The notes under the pieces are model-generated. The model did no database searches and was not told the DNA's origin. It saw only the letters and a list, made by a program, of their open reading frames with translations. The position numbers and the translations under genes are program-made. DNA of 64,000 bases from Spizellomyces punctatus DAOM BR117 (lineage: Eukaryota > Chytridiomycota > Chytridiomycetes > Spizellomycetales > Spizellomycetaceae): positions 210,212 through 274,211 of the forward strand of contig NW_015971548.1 of the NCBI RefSeq assembly GCF_000182565.1, given 5' to 3'. This document shows, piece after piece, positions 12,001 through 24,477 of this stretch. The first letter of the stretch is position 1. Each line of letters opens with the position of its first letter.

Positions 12001-12946
12001 TATATCGCTCATCAGGCGATTACCAGCTTTAGTTCGGCCGTTGCAGCCCGTCGGAAGACACGAGATTGATTACTTTCCACAGTTTTAAGTTTGTCTAGTA
12101 ATCTCTCCAATGAGTCCTGGCTTCCATTTCGCCCATTTTGCCCTTCGGCATCCTCAATTTGGTCTGCGGCATACGCTCCATTCAACAATGCTGGTTCACA
12201 TTCGTCCCCACCTTCCAAGAGATATCGTATTCTATCGATGGGCACATCTGGGACGGATATCTGCATCGAAGATGCTACATGAACCGCTAATGCAGCTAGA
12301 GCCTTTACCATTCCTTCATCGCCAACTGGACTCGCGTTGACAAATTCCATTGGCCGGAAGGAACCAGTCTTGTTGATGCCAAATGTTGTTAGCCCTTTCA
12401 GATTCATCATGTTAGAACAGTGGAAAAACGACCCTTCCTCCCTACTGCTAAAAGCTCTACACACAAACCAGTAGAGAATGCCGCGAGATTTTCTAGGGCT
12501 GCCATTGGACTTCTTTCGGAATTGATATGTCGCACAGTTTTAGGAGAAAGAGCGTTGAGCGCTTTGCAAGGAAGTTGTCCATATCGCAGCTCATTCCATA
12601 TTGTGTCATCCTGGGTTACTTCGAGAGTCTCTCCACCTAGTTGCAAGACTTTGGTAATCCTAGGGTATGTATAGGATGCCATCAAAGTCAGCCAAATTGC
12701 ACATCCTGTCTCTTCGACCTGGTCAAATACGCACCAGAGAATCACAAGTGGTTTTATCGCTCGTATCGGATTGCTGATGCGATTGGATCCTTCTGACTGT
12801 TGTATTTGTGACGGCAGTCCTGAACCGCTTCGTGGAATTGATGATAAATCTAACGGTCCCTTGCTAGGTCGAGCCTCTATAATGCGCCCTTCAGGTAGAG
12901 CATCGGAACTCTTCGACAAGGGTAGTGCGTCGACGGCCGTGCTCAT
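9001..12946 (-). CDS. Rho-family GEF with CH, DH, PH and two WW domains
   Basis: ATG 12946 opens MSTAVDALPLSKSSDALPEG. A calponin-homology-like domain follows: TIWNELRYGQLPCKALNALS, then ENLAAFSTGLC, then NMMNLKGLTTFGIN. A coiled-coil stretch (LERLLDKLKTVESNQSRVF and beyond) and a Ser-rich linker come next. The DH/RhoGEF domain starts with RLSAVYELIETEADYVRDLS and continues through QLLTEEEIQALFSNIDQLV. The PH domain includes RERYALLFTDVLLVCTPLKG and ends DRQKWIDAFNTAIKVA. The C-terminal exons encode WW-like KATSAMGTTYYYN...AMWRLPENY (created by an intron near 9283-9380) and a second WW, DEQIYYFNVITQETSWTPP. It should load GTP on Rho/Rac/Cdc42 and couple actin (CH) to proline-rich partners (WW). 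Many short introns. Domain calls are strong; the exact nucleotide boundaries are approximate. Confidence 0.85.
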
Positions 12947-13296
12947 TTCGGGTATGGGGTATTAAAGTGTCCGCTATCCCTTTGAGTTCGTCGTGATGCA
13001 GAGGAAATATAGTATGCGATGGTATGAAACGTGCTAACGCTCAGTCAGAAAGGGCAACGCAAAAGTGAAGCATAGGGTTGTTGTTCTATGATCCCATGAT
13101 ATTTCCAGAACCGAGCTCATATTGTCTGGCAGGTTATTTTTAGGCACATTCGCGAACCGATGATCCAAATTTGAAGAAAGGTAGTGATATTAAGGTAAGA
13201 TTTATAACCCTTTGATGGGTTCATCTACAGGAAGGAATCTGCCTGCATTAGATTATCTACAATTGCCTAAAAATTATTTACATATGCTACGAGTTG
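12947..13296. other. Spacer between Rho GEF and makorin
   Basis: About 350 bp, AT-rich, holding the Rho GEF promoter and makorin 3' end. No other feature seen. Confidence 0.4.
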
Positions 13297-15048
13297 TTAA
13301 CGGCGGTTCTCATATAGTTCCAGAAAATCGGCAAGTTTTGGAGTATTGACGATACGCAGGTCATCTTCTTGTCCTATTACTTTGCGCAACTTTATTTCCT
13401 CGGCTACTCCATCGTGGCCAACGTGCCGATAGAAGCACGAAGTGCCAAATGGACATGTGCCTTGACCAAAGTCAAAGTGCTTGCAATCAATTGTGCTAAT
13501 GGCCACATCCCAATTATCTTTTAGCTTTCATCTTACAAACATGCAATTCAAATGCCTTACCTTAGCTTTAGTTTGTACTCCTCGATAATCGCCATCTTCT
13601 CATCAAGTGTCCGGGGCCACACGGACGACGGCGTGACAAAATGGGTAATTGTGCGGCAAATTGGACAGGACTGCACACCACAGGATGAGTGACAATAATC
13701 AGAAAACACTTTGACAGCTAGCTCACCTTTGAAGTATCCATTCCCTGATTGCTGCGCCACTGTCGTATGCAGCTTAAGCACACACAGTGATCGCAATCTT
13801 GAGGACGGATTGAGTTGCCAGTTCGGAAGATCTTCAACAGCACTCTTTTCTTAACACTTACTGAGCAATCCATACCGCGAGTCAGATTTTGTTTGCACGC
13901 TCTCCATGCATACTACACAATCAATATCTTCATTCACCCGCTCTTTTTGCTCCATTCTACTGTGACAAAGTATCATATGTGCTTTATAGCCACTTGAGTG
14001 TTTCGGTCTTCAACGAGCATGCAAAGATTGAAAGCCCCACCTTCATGCTCTTCCGCACTGCCATCCGGATCCAGACATTGTTTCAAGCACACTGGGCAAG
14101 TCAGTCCATGTCGATATCGACATTTCTCGTCCCCAAATCGACATATCCCTTGCATAGCAAAGGGGCAAAGTGGTGTATCATCCACTTTTACAACAGAGTC
14201 ATCGGGATTCGCACTTGGAACACTTGAGCCCATGGCGGGTACTCCCACTTTCGCTATATTCGAATACGATGGCCGCATCGGTAGTTTTGATTCCTCCGCA
14301 TCATCGTCATCCTCCGACTGTTCTTGCGGATAGTCGGACGGCCATGGTTGACTTGATCGAAAGCCAGATACGGCATCGGCCTCCACACCGAAGCCGCCAG
14401 CTGATGGCTGTTCCTGACGGACATCACCCTTTCTGCCTGCTGACAGAGAGAGGCCGCACAAAGAGGTTTCCAATGGTATCTCTTCACCGTGCGGTTTCTT
14501 TTCACCCGCTACGCTTTCTCTTGATTCTACCAATGTTTCGCCACCACGTACAACTATCGATGCAGCTCCCAATCCCAATGCTGCAGAGGACGGGATAAAT
14601 GTTCTCCGATTTCCCGCCGAAGGAACGGTTGCTGGTTTCCGAGAGGATCCGGTGGTAGGACTACTTTCTACGGGTGAGGGTCTACTAGTAGATGCTTGGG
14701 ACGTTTGCGAGCTGTGGGACTTTGACGTCACCGAGCCCGATCCCGCCTTTACATGTTGAAGCGCACAGTAGTTGCCAAACCGACACTGTCCCTTTTGATA
14801 ATCTAAGGATGTCAGAAAACAGTCAACAGTCGGTCTCTTGACACAAGAGCCCACTGGAACGTCAAGTTATCTACGTACAAGCACACACTGCCTTGTCCAT
14901 AGACTGTCTATCGTGCAAAAAGGAACAGTCGCGGCGGTGACAGGTTCCAAGCGCGTAGAATCGACAGGGAGCTTGTGGTGAACCAGAAAAGTAATATTCA
15001 ATGATAATATACTTTCAACTCAAATCGTTCTATACACTTACTCGTCAT
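13297..15048 (-). CDS. MKRN: Makorin-type CCCH/RING E3 ubiquitin ligase
   Basis: ATG 15048 opens a two-codon first exon, spliced at GTAAGTG to CRFYALGTCHRRDCSFLH, the first C3H1 finger. The second finger is CRFGNYCALQH. After a long Ser/Thr/Pro linker comes PLCPFAMQGICRFGDEKCRYRHG, then the makorin Cys-His segment TCPVCLKQCLD...EEHEG. The RING follows, with CPICR (SCPICRTITHFVTPSSVWP). The last finger is CKHFDFGQGTCPFGTSCFYRH, and TAA is at 13297-13299. This order is diagnostic for makorins, RNA-binding E3 ligases. Divergently arranged with PDS5 across about 770 bp. Function beyond E3 ligase and RNA binding is not inferable. Confidence 0.88.
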
Positions 15049-15818
15049 GGTAAAAACCTGAATGGAATGAAAGGATGAGCTGCGGGTGCCAATACGATAA
15101 CGTTGGGATCAAAAGCAGAATGTTTTTTGAGGGGAATAGTCACTTTGTCAGCATTACCAAAAATGGCTTAATTACTACGCTAAGCCACGCTTTCCTCATC
15201 CAAGGGATTTAACATATCGAAAACGAAGCCGGAGGATGGCAGATTCAAGGGACTGAGGAATGGCGTAACCCTGGACGAACCCTTCGTTAGTGCCGCAAAA
15301 TGCTTTACACTACTATCGGCCCCGTAGTAAGACTTCTGGCTGGATCCATGTGGTCAATGTTTTGATCTGGCCCTCCCACTAGGCATTGGACATCACACCC
15401 GAGCTGTGTGTTAGGAGTGTGTTGCCGTTAGAGCGAGACTTGACTGGGGAACGAAGGAGAGCAAATCCACTACAAGTAATCGACTAACTCTGAGGCCAAA
15501 GGGCCAAACGATAAGGTGAATGCCATTGCAGCTTAAGGTTTATGCCAACATCTTCCGTATTGTTGGTCTTGTTAGGGGCGGTGGCTGGTATGTTCATTGG
15601 AGCACCACAATTATGTCCATTTTGGGATAAATGAGCAAATTTAACCCAATCGAGATGGAGTCAAATGCCGATGGCAAAGGGCTCCTCGATATTGCTCTGC
15701 ATCCACCGATCTCGCTTGCTGCTGAGCGACAGAGAAGATACATCTACTTTACCTTGACGTGAAACCCATGCCCACCCTGGTGTGACGTTGTGGGCAGCTC
15801 TACTGTTGTGTCGCCGCC
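15049..15818. other. Divergent promoter region, makorin/PDS5
   Basis: About 770 bp between two gene starts pointing away from each other. No ORF or repeat of note. PDS5 starts in a strong Kozak-like GCCGCCATGAG. Confidence 0.4.
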
Positions 15819-18800
15819 ATGAGCTCTGATCCATTTGGATTTGCCGCTGGAGCGGATACTCCCTCGCGTCGGGGGCCGCGCAAGCTGAACTTTACCCAAC
15901 GCCTTGTCCCCATCGCCGGCAGCAAGCAGGTCTCCACCTCAGAGTTGGTGAACAGGCTAAAGGTTAGTAAAATATTCAAGACGAACAATGGACCGTGCAA
16001 CAGTTCAGAGGAACTGGGGCGAGAATTGGTCTCTACCGAGACTCCGTTGCATCGTACAAGCTGTTCAACTATGATTGGTTGGCGACGACAAACCAAGAGA
16101 GTGCTGATATATCTGACATCCGTTGTATTCATAATCATTTTGTAGAAAGTGCACAATGATTTGAGTCGGATGGACCAAGAGGATGTCGACACGCAATCAT
16201 TGAAGACTGTGCAAAAGGACTTAATATCCCCGTCTTTGATGTCCCATAAAGACAAAGCAGTGAAGATCTTGACAGCCTGTTGTCTGGCGGACATCTTACG
16301 GCTATTTGCACCAGATGCGCCCTATAACCAAAATCAACTGCGGGTAGGGATGTTATTGCGTGCGTTAAATCGGCGAATATGACCGCTCAATCTACCTTCA
16401 TTGAACCGATTTGGTAGGAAATCTTCGAATTCTTTGCAAAGCAGCTTCAGCACATTGCCGATAAGAATGGTCCCTATTTTTCGTTCTATTACTATTTATT
16501 GGACAGCCTGTCCACAGTGAAAAGTGTTGTTCTTGTGGCCGATTTAAATGCCGAGGACCTTATTGTGGACTTCTTCCGTAATTTTTTTGACCTAATCAAG
16601 TAAGGATCTTACTCCGAAACAATGCTGCCTGCAAAATGTTGAGAGCTAATCCGTGTCCAGACCTGATTTTACCAAAAATGTGTATATTTGCATGGTCGAT
16701 ATCTTACAGCAGCTTGTCGACGAATGCCATCATCTACCGCAGGATGTGATAGATATCATTCTGTCGTCTTTTCGACAAAAGAGGCAGGTAGAACGTCCTG
16801 CTGCCTTCAAGATGGCCGCGGATCTCTGCAACGCCTGTCCAGATAAGCTACAGCGTTATGTTTGCCAAGTAATAGGAGTAACTTCTGTGGTCACGTCCAT
16901 ATATCTGCTCTAACCAGAAGGTGTAGTACTTTAGCGATGCAATTGTGGCTGCAGGAAGGGGATTTGAGGATGAGAGCGATGAGAAAGAGTTCGAGGATGC
17001 ACACAAGGTGATCTTGGAGATAAACCGCGCTTCACCAGCAGTATTGCTTAGCGTGATACCACAACTGGATGAGGAATTAAAGGTGAGCCTGAATTATACG
17101 TAGTGGTGGTACCCTTACTTACCTGTATCCCTCACGCCAGGTTGACGATGTACACGTTCGTACGTTGGCAACAAACGTGTTGGGACAAATGTTTTCCGAG
17201 CCCGGATCGAAGCTTGCCGCGAAATATCCTCATGTCTGGAAATCCTGGTTGGGACGGTAGGCGAAAAAATGCAAAAGAGTAGATGCGCTACGTGTGAATA
17301 AAGGAAATCCTCTTACAGACGCCTTGACAAGCAAGTATCTGTGCGCATCATCTGGCTCGAGTACTGTTTTCCTTTGTTCAAAAGCCATCCCGAATTGTCG
17401 GCGGATGTTGACGGTGTGTAAAAAAAAGCACCGGGGCTTCACGTGAGAGGATGCTAATCATGGTTAAATGGGTAGCGAGTCTCAGAGAAAAGATGATAGA
17501 TCCGGACGAGAAAGTACGAGCCGCCGCTGTGAAAGTTCTTACGCAGTTGGACATGATGTCTGCGCACAATGTGAGCAAAGATACACTGTTGGCTGCTGGA
17601 GCTCGTCTGCGCGATAAAAAGGTATCATATCTGATGGCGCTGGGACTGTAAATTGGTTCTAACGGCACTACTGCACGAAACCTCTGCAGTCCACTGTGCG
17701 GGAAGCTGCGACAGAAGCGCTATCTCGTGTTTTCAATATGAAGTACGCGGAAATGTAAGTAGATTTCGGCACTATGGCATTAAATTCGGCACCATCACTT
17801 TTTTCCAATGCTTACTTCAACGGAGACAGAATGGATCCAAGCATTGGGGAAGTTGGGGCGGCTGATAAGTACGGATGGATACCCGGGAGTGTCCTTGAAA
17901 TCCTTTATATGGACGATCCGGAGACGAAGTAATCATTTCAATTTTGGTGTGATATCTTGATGTGGCATTGACTTTTTTCTTGCTTAGGGTGTTCGTTGAA
18001 AAAGCTCTGCACGATCATATATTTCCTGCAATACCCGAGGACTCTGCTCGCACGGAGCGACTTTTGAACGTGACAACAGCTTGGACAGAGAAACAGAGGA
18101 AGGCTTTTTTGAGCGTTCTCGACCGTCAGGCTAAGTAGGGATTCGTCGAGTCATCTCTCCCAGCCACGGGTCAATACTCAGATTGTGCTATTCCAGAACT
18201 GTTCATGCGACAACAATATTTTTGGATCAATGCGAAAAGTATAACGTGAGTGGTTCCTAATTGAAGTTTGTCCGGACCGTTGGTGACATATTATTTCAGG
18301 GAGGAATCATGGACTCTGACGAAGACGCGACGGAAAAGGTTTTACTTCAGATTATCACGTATTTGGCATGTGAGTATTGAAGGATATTAATATAGCGCAT
18401 GAAATGATGGGCTTTCTTACATATTATTATCATAGCTCGGTTTCCGGACCCGAAGAAGGCGCAGGCGCATTTGCAGAAATTTGCTAAAGTCAACGATGGT
18501 CGCCTGTACAAGCTCATGCGCACCGTCATGGACCCACAGAGCGATTACAAGCCTATAATGAAAGCCATTGTAAGACTTCGAAAAGCATTTGGTGCCCATG
18601 GATACTGGCTAATAAGATAACTATAGAAAGAGATTGTCAAACGCGTAGAACAACAAGCGGGGGTCATGGAGACGTTGTCCATTTTGTTACGAAGAATATG
18701 TCTCACACTCGTACCGAAAAGCTCAATACCCTATTTGCTGGAGAAAACCCAAGCAGCTCGGTCCAGCCAGGACGCCTTGGTTCAACGTCATGGACAGACG

Positions 18801-21800
18801 GCGGAACGACTGTTAAAGGTTTGGGAAGATATATGGTCTATGCTAGTCCACCCAAAGTGTTCATGCCTTTCCTCGCAGGATATATCGACGGTTTTCCCGG
18901 CGTTGTACAGAAGTAATTTGGAAAACTTCACTCAACTGCTGCGAAGTCCGGATGAAGCTCTTGGTAATGCGACTTGCGTATCTCAGATCTGAAGTGGATT
19001 CTGACAATGTACCGCAGTTGCCGACTCCTTAGAAGCTTTGGCGAGATTTACCAAAACATTTCCCGACGAAGCTCCGCAGGACAGGTAGTATCGTATGGCG
19101 GTTACGCGGGATGAACAATTTTAATGAGCTTTTTGCAGGCAATCGAAGGAGCGATTGATCAAATTTGCACTGAAAGGATCACCACAGCAGGCGAAGAATG
19201 CAATAGTTGTCCTGGCACACACACGAAATCCGACAGAAGCCTGCAATGAAGTGTTGCAGGTGGGCTGAGCACATGATATGATGATTGTTTTCGGATTCGG
19301 GTTGCTTAATTTTGTCCATTAGGAAATATTGGGCTCTCTGTCCTTTGACAATGAGAAACTCCTTTCTCATCTGCAAGCCCTAGCGCAAATCGCTCGCAAC
19401 GCCTCAACACTCTTTGAACCGCACAATACTGCGATCACGAACTTTATCGTAAAGGACCTATTACTTGTCAACCGCAGAAAGGTGCGATTCACTTGTTAAA
19501 GGTGTTTGTAGCCCGGTTTTTGAAGACCTTTATGTACAGGCTGTCGAAAACGATGTTGATTGGGTCGAGTACGAGAGTCTCGAGCGAGAAGGCCAATTAA
19601 AGGTACAAGGCTTGTGCGTTTTTACCTGGTCGCCCTCTGACTTTAAGTCTTGTAGATTATGGGTATCAAAATATTGGTTAAACGCTTAATCGCACTCGCG
19701 AACAACGAAGACGCAGACGTGGCTGCCCCTGTTCTCAAATTACTACGACGCCTTCTCGAATATGATGGTGAACTTGTTGCGGAAAAAACTACTCCGTACG
19801 TGGACTTGGGACATACACTTAAACGCTAATTACCGGCTTAACCCAAGTTTCAGTCCCGCGGTTCAGACTCATCTGCGATTGATTGCGGCTATTTCCCTGT
19901 TGAAGCTTGCTCGGTGTCCTACATATGCCTCGCAGATTGATGTTACGTATTTGCAGAAGCTTGCCCTTTGCATTCAGGTATTTGCTCTAGTTTCGATCAT
20001 GAACTGGGGGCACTGTTAAAATTAAGATTGGTAACACAGGACCCCATATATCAAGTTCGAAACGCCTTTGTGGAAAAGTTGGTTATGTACTTGTCAAACA
20101 AGACGGTGCCCTTCGACTACATGGTTATATTGATGTTGGCAGCACATGAGCCAGAGGCAGAGCTTAAATTAAAGGTTTCTATTGGTTTGCAAAGTTCTCT
20201 GTTTATCGGTGCTAAGTTTGGAATGATACAGGTCAAGAATTTCCTGTCGCGCAAGGCCAAACAGCAGAGAGCAGGTACGGACAGTGGCTAAAGCTGGTGA
20301 AAACTGACAAGATAGTCTAACGAAGCATATACAGAGGAAAACCCGCAGGCATCGCTGCTCGAGCACACAATTGTGCGGTTTCTGCATGTTCTTGCCCATC
20401 ATCCTGACTTTAACATCGAGGTCGAGGATCTTCAGATGTTTGCAGTGTACGTTAGTTGCGGTTTTTGGATAGACCATTTGCAGTTTCAGATATGATCCCT
20501 TACTCCATCTTCTTTAGATACATCGAGTTCTTCCTGGACTCTGTCGCCACATCTGACAATGCGTCGTTTCTCTACTATATGACTGCAAAGGTAAAGACGG
20601 TGCGGGATATACATGCACAGAGTTCAGAGGTATGCTTATTGGATGTGTCTGTAAATCGTGCATGGGCTAATGGCAAATTTCGACAGAATTTATACGCGTT
20701 GAGCGATTTGGCACAACTTATCATTCAAGAGAGGGCGAATCACGCTGGATGGAGTTTACCTTCTTACCCCGGAAATGTGCACCTTCCAAAAGACCTATTC
20801 GTAAAAATGTCGTCACAGAATGCCGTTGAGGTGAGAAAAGTGTGAACCTTGCTCCCCTCCGGCCGCTCAAGTAATCCGCGCTTTTGACAGAATACACGCA
20901 AAAGTTACCTTCCTCAGGAGTTTATTGACATGCGGGCCATGTCCAGCGTCCTAGGTCATGGGCAGAAGTCTAGGGTACGTGTGTGCACGGTTGCTATACG
21001 AGCTTTACCATGGTTCCAATTCTACGAATACTGTAGGCAAGTCGGAAGGTTGAGGCAACCGGTCGACCAGCCCGATCTCGCTCAATGACACCGGACAGTG
21101 ACGACAACGGCTCCGTGACAGGTACGAAACGGAAGGCGTCAAGACGAGCGCAAACACCGTCGTCTGCCAAGAAGCGACGACAAAGTGATGAGCTTCCTGA
21201 AGAGACGCCACAGCGAAAGTACGTTCGCTAATCCGTTGAACGGTGTTGAATCATACTTATATTTATAATAGAAATGCACCACGGTCTGCAAAATCGCGCA
21301 CGAAAAGCTTCAAAGAGGTTAGTGACGAGGAGGAAGAAATGGAGGAGATACCGGAGGAGGAAAGAAGTGAAAGCGAGGAGTCGGAAATCGAGGACGACGA
21401 CGCGGACATCATGGAATCCTCCGAAAAGCCCGTGCAACATATTCAAGCATCTGTCAAATCTGTCGCTATGACCCCAGTGACGTACGTGTTATCACCGCTC
21501 TTCTGGCGGAACGCATACTCATGGAGTTCTTTGACAGAAGTAGACGAAGAGCTAGAAAAGTTCTTGCGGATTCCAAGCAAATGGATACCTCAGAAAAAGA
21601 GAACGAGAGCGATGGGGAGAATTTGAGCCGCCGGACCAGAGGGTGAGCTTTGCTTCGTGTGCTCGACTTGAGAACAACAGCTAAAGCATGCCTGATTAGA
21701 CGAGGTCGAGGAACCGCAAGTTCTACAACGCAGCCGAGAGCAGTAAGTGACCGTGTCGGATAGATTAGTCATATATAAGTTTGCCAACTCTTTTGGTGCG

Positions 21801-22537
21801 TCCAGACGTCGACGTCTTCCCACCCCGTGTCAAAACAAGTTGTCGATGATGAACTTTCCGAAGAAGAGGTTGTAGAAGAGCAAATTCTACCCACAAGAGC
21901 AAAACGAACAAGAGCCAAGCCCAAAATGGATACAACACCGGTTGTGGAGGCGGAATCTGATACAGCTCCTGAAGATGAGGTCGAACCTGTGAATTCACGA
22001 GGAATCCGCCAAAGGAGGGCTGCGGCGATCAAGGTGGGTGCATTTTACTGTTTTTGGTTCAATCGTGAATGACGGATGTTAATCTGTCGAAATATTGGTT
22101 CCAATAAGAAATCCAAAAATGACGCGACTGTCGAAGGAACACGGCGTTCAAAGGTATGGATTACCCGTAAGATTGAGGCGACAGTATTCATTGCCAATAC
22201 TCTACATGCAGCGGGCAGCAAAGACAGATAGCGGTATCGTCGCGAGCGATGAGATTGTGAGTCCTGTGCGGGTGTCGGATGAGGACCAGGACGGGACAAA
22301 GGGGGCCAAGCATGAAGTGGTGAGCTGGCATTTTGGCAATTGCTACTTGTAATCCGCCTTTACTGAATGTTGAGTTTTAGAGAAATACGCGACGAAAGAA
22401 GGCGCTTTCGGCGGTTCACAATGAAGGGGATGACGAGGAGCCAGTGGTACGCATTCAATGACTTGCATGTCGTCGTGTTTGCGTCGACTTTAACGTGCCT
22501 GCAGATCCGTAGACCGACACGAAGGATTCATATCTAA
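15819..22537 (+). CDS. PDS5: Sister chromatid cohesion protein PDS5
   Basis: PDS5 is a HEAT-repeat cohesin regulator that acts with Wapl and Eco1 in the nucleus. ATG 15819 opens MSSDPFGFAAGADTPSRRGP. The family core follows: VNRLKKVHNDLSRMDQEDVD, LADILRLFAPDAPY, IFEFFAKQLQHI and FDLIKPDFTKNVY, then DECHHLPQDVIDIILSSF. HEAT-repeat exons run to about 21 kb, including RTLATNVLGQMFSEPGSKLA, CFPLFKSHPELSADV and LDQCEKYN. The C-terminal tail from about 21.08 kb is typically basic/acidic: GTKRKASRRAQTPSSAKKRR, then a Glu/Asp-rich block, more Arg/Lys-rich exons, and the end IRRPTRRIHI with TAA at 22535-22537. At least 20 short introns (first about 15962-16145). Length of roughly 1,200-1,350 residues suits the family. 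Confidence 0.9.
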
Positions 22538-22761
22538 GGAGAGGCAAGAAGGATAGCTGTGACAGTGTGAACAACATGTGATACTGGTTTAGGCGCCAAT
22601 ATATAGGTTTTTTTTTTTTTTTTGAAGAGATTCTGTAGCCATTTTATGTGGAGGGCAAGTACGGACTAGTTGAGAATGACAGGTGTTTTGATACACAGAT
22701 TTCAAAAAGAATGTGACTAAATTCTACACGTTACGGTGCACCATGTTAAGATTGATTATCT
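22538..22761. other. Convergent 3' spacer, PDS5/Maf
   Basis: Spacer between convergent gene ends. Contains a poly-T run of about 17 at 22606-22623, probably in the PDS5 3' UTR. Confidence 0.4.
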
Positions 22762-23711
22762 TCAGATATGTCCGTTGGCTATGAGGTCGTCTATTGTAGA
22801 GAGGAATCTGTGGCATGGGAATCCTGTCAAAACAGCAAATGAGTCTGTGCGTCACCTCCATTCCAAAGGCGTAGATTCTTGCACTCACCCACGACATTAT
22901 AGTAACATCCGTTGATCCGCGGAATGAAGGCAGACGCTAGGCCCTGATATCCGTATGCACCAGCCTGTATGAATATTTATACTTTGATGAGCATCAAGGA
23001 GGATGCATAACGAACCCGCTATGAGTGCACCTTATCCCTTTAACAACAAAAAGGTGATCAATCTGAGAGGCCGATCGGCCAAGAGACGACACGTCCAACT
23101 CACATGGGTTCCCCCGTCTCCACATACGCATCAATAACCGCATCCCCAATCACTCCAAACTCGACTAAAGTCCTCTCTACAGCCGTTTTATACAATGGCT
23201 GACCAGACGCTGATACACCAAACACGACGACAATGGCCGTCAAGACCTCATGTACCCGTCCCGATAAACTAGACAGAATCCTCTTTGCATGGGCAGCATC
23301 CACCGGTTTTTCTAATATCTGGTCATCGAGGACGATAATAGTGTCTGCGCTAATGACCAGTGGGTTTGTATTTGTGAGGGATTGGTAGACTTGGAGGCCT
23401 TTTTCGAGGGCGGTGCGAGTGACGTAGTTGTTTGGATTTGAGAATATGGTCTGTTTTTGTAGATTTGTGTTTGGGTATATTGAGTGGAGGAGAAAAGGAG
23501 GACAAGTTTTACCTTGTTCAAGTCTTCTGGGAATGTCGAGGGGTTGATGTTGAATTTTACGCCCTACGCGCAACAAAACACATGAACATGTGTACATGTG
23601 ATTCCTCACTACAATATGGCGTACCAGTCGCTCGAGTATTTCCTTTCGTCGGGGTGAACCTGAAGCAAGGATGACATTACGTGTGTTGAGTTGGGCAATG
23701 GCTGGGAGCAT
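22762..23711 (-). CDS. Maf-like nucleoside triphosphate pyrophosphatase
   Basis: Maf/HAM1-like enzymes hydrolyse noncanonical or modified NTPs to monophosphates. ATG 23711 opens [20 protein letters not shown], with the Maf signature [10 protein letters not shown]. After an intron (about 23570-23640) and a second near 23450-23515 comes [17 protein letters not shown]. Then [19 protein letters not shown] has the conserved Asp-Thr and E-K-P, followed by [20 protein letters not shown] and [13 protein letters not shown]. The final exons read [15 protein letters not shown] and [20 protein letters not shown], with stop at 22762-22764. Full-length by Maf standards (about 220 residues). Convergent with PDS5; no functional link implied. 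Confidence 0.9.
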
Positions 23712-24477
23712 CGTTTCGCTGTGGACAGAGCAAAAGGAAAGTCGGACCTTTGCCCACTTGACTAATGTCGATTAACCCATAAATGGATAAATGACGAAAA
23801 TAAGATTTGGATTTCTTTAAACGTTGGATCCGATCCTAGTCATGTCACATGTGTGCCATGGGTTCTTTCATGGAAATATTATAAACTTTTGGTACATATG
23901 ATGGTGCTACTTAATATTGAACCTTGCATAGCTTGCATGAATATGAGTTCATGCTGCCTGCAAATCCTTGCATAAAATCCAAGAATCTTGGAAAGGAACA
24001 GCAATGAAACAAAGCTGACCATTCTTGTTTTCGGCAAACGTTTTGATCTCACATTACATAATCAAAACCTTAAATCGGTGCAGTCGCCTCATTGGCTGTC
24101 CTCGCCGACATCGGGGGTTCGGAGGTGACAAAAAGTACAGATCGGCATGTAAACTTAAGATCCAACCTCTTGAACCGTGAAACTCGCTCCGATGAAGGCG
24201 GATGAAAAGCGTTAGGGGAACTGGCCTCGGGTGCATTCACCATAGCCAAGTCTCTACTTGTAGTACGAATGTGAAAAGATTCGGAAGACCATCAATGCCA
24301 TTGTAGATTTTTTTTTAAATAGCATGCATTGTCTTGACTCGTCCATCTAGCTCGGGGGTTGTTCTGACACGATCAACGTGCAAAAAAAAAAGGAGATGGT
24401 CTCAAATATAAAAGGACCTGCACTGAATGGGTGCGCTTGCACAAGGTCCACAGTTCTCTCTCTTGACAAGAAACAAA
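23712..24477. other. Divergent promoter region, Maf/ferric reductase
   Basis: About 770 bp between starts on opposite strands. Contains CATGTCACATGTG near 23861 and the TATA element at 24407. No RNA gene recognised. Confidence 0.4.
24407..24414 (+). promoter_or_regulatory. TATA box of the ferric reductase gene
   Basis: TATAAAAG ends 63 bp before the chosen ATG at 24478. A consensus TATA element fits a regulated gene rather than a constitutive one. The transcription start is not known. Confidence 0.5.
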
